From Guillardia theta CCMP2712 (taxonomy: Eukaryota; Cryptophyceae; Pyrenomonadales; Geminigeraceae): a stretch of DNA of 64,000 nucleotides. The notes below the pieces were generated by a model. That model had not been told where the DNA came from. It saw only the letters and a program-made list of their open reading frames with translations, and did not search any database. Each line of letters opens with the position of its first letter. Positions within the stretch are counted from its first letter, which is position 1. The translations under genes and the position numbers were made by a program. Shown here in pieces: positions 60,165 through 64,000 of this stretch. The DNA is taken from positions 512,998-576,997 of the forward strand of contig NW_005434644.1 of NCBI RefSeq assembly GCF_000315625.1. Direction: 5' to 3'.

Positions 60165-61832
60165 ATGACAGACTTCGACGCAACTTGCCGCTTCTCGTCA
60201 CTGGGTCCACACGATGTCGGGATCAGCGAGTTTGCTGACTCACGTCTTCTCGGTATAGGGGGGGTTATCAAGTGTGTCCCATCGGATTTTATAGTCCAAG
60301 AGATTTCGAAGGAGAAGATCATCTCTTCGCATGGTGAACTGGAAAACCCCAATGATACGGTGGTGAAGGCAAGCAGGGACGAAGATGATTGCTACTTTCA
60401 GTTCACCTTGCATAAAACCATGATTGACACATTCGAGGTCATCTCGGAGCTTTCTTCAGCTCTCAATGTGCCCTTCAGCAATTTTTCTGTCTTTGGCTTG
60501 AAGGATTCGTTTGCTATCACGACACAGGAGATGACAGTCTACGGAGTCAGCAAGGAACGACTTGAAGAGGTGAATGAGTTCGACAAGTTCATCATCAGCA
60601 ACATCCGAGAGGCTGATGCTCCTCAACGTCCAGGACAGCATTATGGAAACAAGTTCACGATAGTCGTGCGAGACTTGAAAGCGGATGACGAGCATACTCA
60701 GGTCGCAATGAAGTCTCTCACAGAGAATGGCTTCGTCAACTACCTTGGCATGCAGAGGTTCGGCAAAGGTTCGTCAGAAACTGAGCTGATGGGGCGTTTG
60801 CTTCTGATGCAAGACTATATTACAGCTGTAGACGCACTCTTGAGGCCTCCACATGAGGACGAAAGGCACGTCAAGGAGCTGAGAGCATGGAACCTTGCCT
60901 GGGAAGCTTGGACACATGCCAGAGACGCAACGACGGCTCGCAACATCATGCCCAAGTCAAAGAGACAAGAGTGCGACGTGCTGGATCATCTGGTGTTCTT
61001 CGGCAAGAAGGGCCTGCCATTGCACGAAATCTGTCGGAAGACAGTTCTCTCGATCCCCCTCCAAAAGCGGATGCTTATGGTTCATGCTTACTTCGGCAAG
61101 ATCTGGAACGTGATGGCAAGTGAACGACTGAGGATGTATGGCATCGATCCTGTCGTGGGCGATCTTGTGTACAATGATGATGTGGAGGACAGCACAGATG
61201 TCAACGACGTCGAGAGCTCAGACACAGAATTAGAAGACTTCAGCTGGACATGGAGCAGCAAAACCAATACTAAAGTCTTGAGCGCCCAAGACATTGAAAG
61301 CAAAAGGTACACTCGTTTTGACCTGATTCTTCCCTTTCCTGCTGGAGATGCAGCATATCCCAACAATGAGATGTCGAACTTGTACCGAATGTACCTCTCA
61401 TACGACCTTGGAGTCTCTCAGATTCATTTCATCGAACGATCGTGGCATGGAAACAAGCTGTTTTTGCGGCCCGTCTATCGACATTTGTTCTCTAAGCCGG
61501 AAGAGTTTACCTGGAGCATTGCAAACATTGACAAGAGTTGTCCAGAGGACATGCGGACGCAACCCATTCATGAAGATCCTGTCCTCGGAAACATGGCCAG
61601 AAAAGCAGCACCTCTCGCAAGCTTTCCCAATATGGAAGCGCTCAAGGTGCTCGAGATGAAGTTTACGCTCAAGTCAGGACAGTACGCCACCATGATGCTG
61701 CGAGAGCTGATCAAGAACCGGGCGGGGATGTGTTTGAATTGTTCAGAGATGCACACAGCTAGTCATAGCTACCAGTGCAAGAATGGCAGGAGAAAGAGGA
61801 AGCATATTCGTTTTGATTCGGATGAAGACTAG
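60165..61832 (+). CDS. PUS7: TruD/Pus7-family tRNA/mRNA pseudouridine synthase
   Basis: A single open exon of 555 residues. The family motif GLKDSFAITTQ carries the catalytic aspartate Asp114. NYLGMQRFG is the second signature, and GQHYGNKFTIVVRD precedes it. The family converts uridine to pseudouridine in tRNA (position 13 or 35), U2 snRNA and mRNA. The length fits eukaryotic Pus7, with an acidic insertion (EDSTDVNDVESSDTELEDF) and a basic, Cys-containing end (CLNCSEMH, NGRRKRKHIRF). An upstream ATG at 60144 is in another frame and stops after seven codons, so it could be a short upstream ORF. Confidence 0.92.
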   Translation: MTDFDATCRFSSLGPHDVGISEFADSRLLGIGGVIKCVPSDFIVQEISKEKIISSHGELENPNDTVVKASRDEDDCYFQFTLHKTMIDTFEVISELSSALNVPFSNFSVFGLKDSFAITTQEMTVYGVSKERLEEVNEFDKFIISNIREADAPQRPGQHYGNKFTIVVRDLKADDEHTQVAMKSLTENGFVNYLGMQRFGKGSSETELMGRLLLMQDYITAVDALLRPPHEDERHVKELRAWNLAWEAWTHARDATTARNIMPKSKRQECDVLDHLVFFGKKGLPLHEICRKTVLSIPLQKRMLMVHAYFGKIWNVMASERLRMYGIDPVVGDLVYNDDVEDSTDVNDVESSDTELEDFSWTWSSKTNTKVLSAQDIESKRYTRFDLILPFPAGDAAYPNNEMSNLYRMYLSYDLGVSQIHFIERSWHGNKLFLRPVYRHLFSKPEEFTWSIANIDKSCPEDMRTQPIHEDPVLGNMARKAAPLASFPNMEALKVLEMKFTLKSGQYATMMLRELIKNRAGMCLNCSEMHTASHSYQCKNGRRKRKHIRFDSDED

Positions 61833-61859
61833 CGCGTAACTTTCAACGAACAGGGGCCG

Positions 61860-62502
61860 GGCAATAAATTTCTTCCGTCACGTTGAAGCCATGCTGTCCC
61901 GTAAGCCTTATGTGCAGGGTTGCGGCTGTCCAATCCGGGCCGTCCGATCCGACTCGTCACTCACTCACTGGCACTGGCCGCGCACTGAGCCGCCGCGCCC
62001 CGGCCGCCGTGGCCGCGGTCCGATCGCTGACACGCGGTCCGGGGACCCGGCGGCCCCGCAGCACTGACTGGCGGCCGACGCCGGTGACTGAGTTCAGCCC
62101 GGGCGCTGCCACCGTACCGACGACTGAGCCCCAAAAAGTATCGAGAGTGGGGATGAGGGCTTGTCTAAATCTGGTTACAAGTGGAGGAGATCATGGCGGA
62201 GGATCGCGAGGGCGAGGAGGTGGAAGAGAAGGAGACGAGCCAGCAGAAGAGAGGAGGAGAGGGAAGAGGAGAGGACATTGAGCGATCTGCCTTTACAGCA
62301 GCACAAGGACAGCAGGGCATCAGAGAAGAAGAGTGCCTTCCATGTCTCTTGTAGCATGAGAGGTCCGGGCAGTGACAAGCCCTGACACGCATCAATCCTG
62401 TTTTTGCCCTTGTCCCCAAGTGAATTATCTACTTGACACCATCTGATGTCTCCTCAGGATGGACTCGGAGCTCAGATAGTACTTGGCGATCAGGCTACCA
62501 GG
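61860..62502. repeat. GC-rich island G and gene-free spacer
   Basis: A GC-rich stretch at about 61900-62130 (CCGCCGCGCCCCGGCCGCC) holds the same CACTCACTGGCACTG/GACTGAG word clusters as the other islands. The rest of the spacer to 62502 is purine-rich with no supported gene. Confidence 0.6.
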
Positions 62503-64000
62503 ATGAAGTCTGGATCAGCTTTGCCTCTCTCTTTCGCTTTTTTTCTGTTTCTCTGCATAATCCTTGCAACTGGTGAGATAGCTTCGTCTCATCGCGTCTT
62601 CTCTATCTAGTTCTCATGCACTCGTCATGCAGGACATGTTGCTGAGCATGATAACGAACATTTCGGGCTTCCAGACACGAGTCGTGAATTGGCCAGTCTT
62701 GACGTAACTGTATGAGATTCAACATCGCGGCTTGCTGATTTCTGTGAATCAACAGGAGATAGATCTACAGACACACAAGGCGCTTCATGCTGCCGCCGTT
62801 GCACATGCCATTCACAAGCGAGTGCAGCAGCTCTCGGATGGTCGACCGATCAATCTTCCAGTGAGCAACGATCGTGAACGCCATCGTTGCTGATCTTGTG
62901 CCTGTTAACGAGATCAGGTGATCCCTAAGAGTCCTCCTGTATGTAGCGCTCCTCCTTCCATGCGCTTCTGCAAGTCGGTCACTTATCCCGTCTATCGGCC
63001 GTCAGCAGATCATACCTTCGCAGAGGTTCGCACCCAATTGCTGCTGCCCCATCGTTGACCGGCAAGGCAGCTCGACTTCGATTCTCATGCCGTTTACAAG
63101 AAGATTGTGCCGCACATGCGAATTTCCGAGAAGTGCTGCTGATTCTCGGAGCCTCTCACTCCTCTCACCTGAGATCGTGCAGACATTTTGAGCTCCCTAT
63201 CATCGAATCTTGTCGGACCAACTTCCGCGAGTTCCTCTGTGAGTCTCCTTGAATGTGGCAGCTGAGCCCTTGGTGATGGCTGCTCAAGGTCTGCGAAATT
63301 TTCCGAGGTGTTGTCACGTGGGCTTGTGCAACAAGTATGGTGCGCCAGAACCTGTTCTGACGGCGTCGGATCTGTTGCCCACCGTGATGCTCACTTGGCG
63401 CACGTACTTCCAGAGCTGATCCTACGGCAGGACGATCGGCCTACTACTGTCACGTTTGTGAATGGCTCTCAGGACACCATGAGAGTCGAGATGGGAAGGA
63501 ACGACACGGTCAAGGTGAGCCGCCTGCAGGCCCTGGGTCGGGAGTTCTCAAAGCTTCACGGCAGGTGAAGATGGCAGAGGCCGCATGCCTCGAGGTCAGA
63601 GCTTCGCTCCTTCCTCTCCGATCTTCTACGTTGCAAGAGTGTCTGATGCCAACGGCAGTACGTCAAGACCTACACTCCGCTCTTCGATTGTCGCTCCTGG
63701 TGCACTCAGCTCCTGTCCAAGGACTGCCTCTACATGCTGTCTCAGGTGAGATCGCGCGCGGGCAGTTGCTAGCATGAATGCAAGGGTGAGACTATTTGTG
63801 GCAGGATTGTGAGAACTTGTGCTGGGGAGTGCATTCCGAGCGCTGCGCGTCAAGGGCACTGTGAGTAATCACTCGTTGATACACTTCCATCTCCTTCAAC
63901 ATGTCCAACATCATCATTCATCTCCTTCCTGGCATGCTATACCGATGGATGAGAAGCTGAAATCCAGCTTTATTAGGTATCAGATTGCAACAGGCAAGGA
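62503..64000 (+). CDS. Secreted Cys-rich protein, 5' part; continues beyond the window
   Basis: Exon 1 (62503-62572) encodes a clean signal peptide (MKSGSALPLSFAFFLFLCII). Phase-consistent exons follow: 62633-62709, 62756-62860, 62918-62938 (21 nt, VIPKSPP), 63009-63025 (17 nt), then one with QLDFDSHAVYKKIVPHMRIS and one with HFELPIIESCRTNFREF. Next are a Cys-rich exon (NFPRCCHVGLCNKYGAPEP), VTFVNGSQDTMRVEMGRND, YVKTYTPLFDCRSWCTQLL and DCENLCWGVHSERC. At least nine cysteines and the signal peptide indicate an extracellular disulphide-bonded protein. No family is recognised. The 3' end is missing. Confidence 0.62.

Noticed and set aside
1-64000. CRISPR array, insertion sequence or prophage
   Set aside because: No spaced direct repeats, transposase or phage genes; the DNA is clearly eukaryotic with introns.

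Overview
The window is nuclear DNA of a protist alga. Its genes carry many short GT-AG introns (about 40-120 nt, often with TACTAA-like branch sites). It encodes eukaryote-only complexes (NMD3, Rif1, cohesin SA, GINS Psf3, Pan3) and a eukaryotic microbial rhodopsin. A cryptophyte such as Guillardia theta fits best; this is an inference from gene content and intron style. No bacterial operon, organellar, CRISPR or clear transposase gene was seen, and no RNA gene was recognised. Gene models were built by joining exons by hand so that splice sites and reading phase agree.

Layout. 1-1075 (+) is the 3' end of a gene with a trefoil-like domain. 1090-2310 (-) is a Cys-rich unknown. 3720-6688 (+) has three C-C-H-H zinc-cluster repeats of FAR1/WRKY-GCM1 type. 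6888-10910 (-) is a 20-exon leucine-rich-repeat protein with a C-terminal membrane anchor. 12517-16496 (+) is a large polytopic membrane protein with two domains that look like RelA/SpoT nucleotidyltransferases. 18052-20289 (+) is NMD3. 20458-24193 (-) is Rif1-like. 25073-31906 (+) is a 2,123-residue ISWI-like remodeller with PHD, extended PHD, HMG box and C-terminal reader modules. 32505-34539 (+) is an EF-hand protein. 34641-35785 (-) is a quinone-oxidoreductase-like MDR enzyme. 36427-38806 (-) is a type II membrane glycoprotein. 39388-40350 (+) is the rhodopsin. 40690-45093 (-) is cohesin SA/Scc3. An assembly gap lies at 45713-45812. 47553-48360 (-) is Psf3, 50431-53886 (+) Pan3, 54545-56396 (-) a type II membrane protein, 56511-57515 (+) a secreted or anchored Gln-rich protein, 57723-59692 (-) a RING/B-box/SPRY (TRIM-like) protein, 60165-61832 (+) a Pus7/TruD pseudouridine synthase, and 62503-64000 (+) the 5' part of a secreted Cys-rich protein.

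Most intergenic spaces of any size hold a GC-rich island (CCGG/GCCCGG-rich, with scattered TGACT/AGTCA words). Several of these sit next to a shared AT-rich motif ending ACTTTGAGTAAA, which points to an undescribed dispersed repeat. Long CCT/GGA tracts lie mainly in introns and spacers and explain many spurious long reading frames.

Functionally the window is a mix. It includes several chromatin, replication and chromosome-structure genes (remodeller, Rif1, cohesin SA, Psf3) and RNA-metabolism genes (NMD3, Pan3, Pus7), but nothing indicates co-regulation beyond some divergent pairs.
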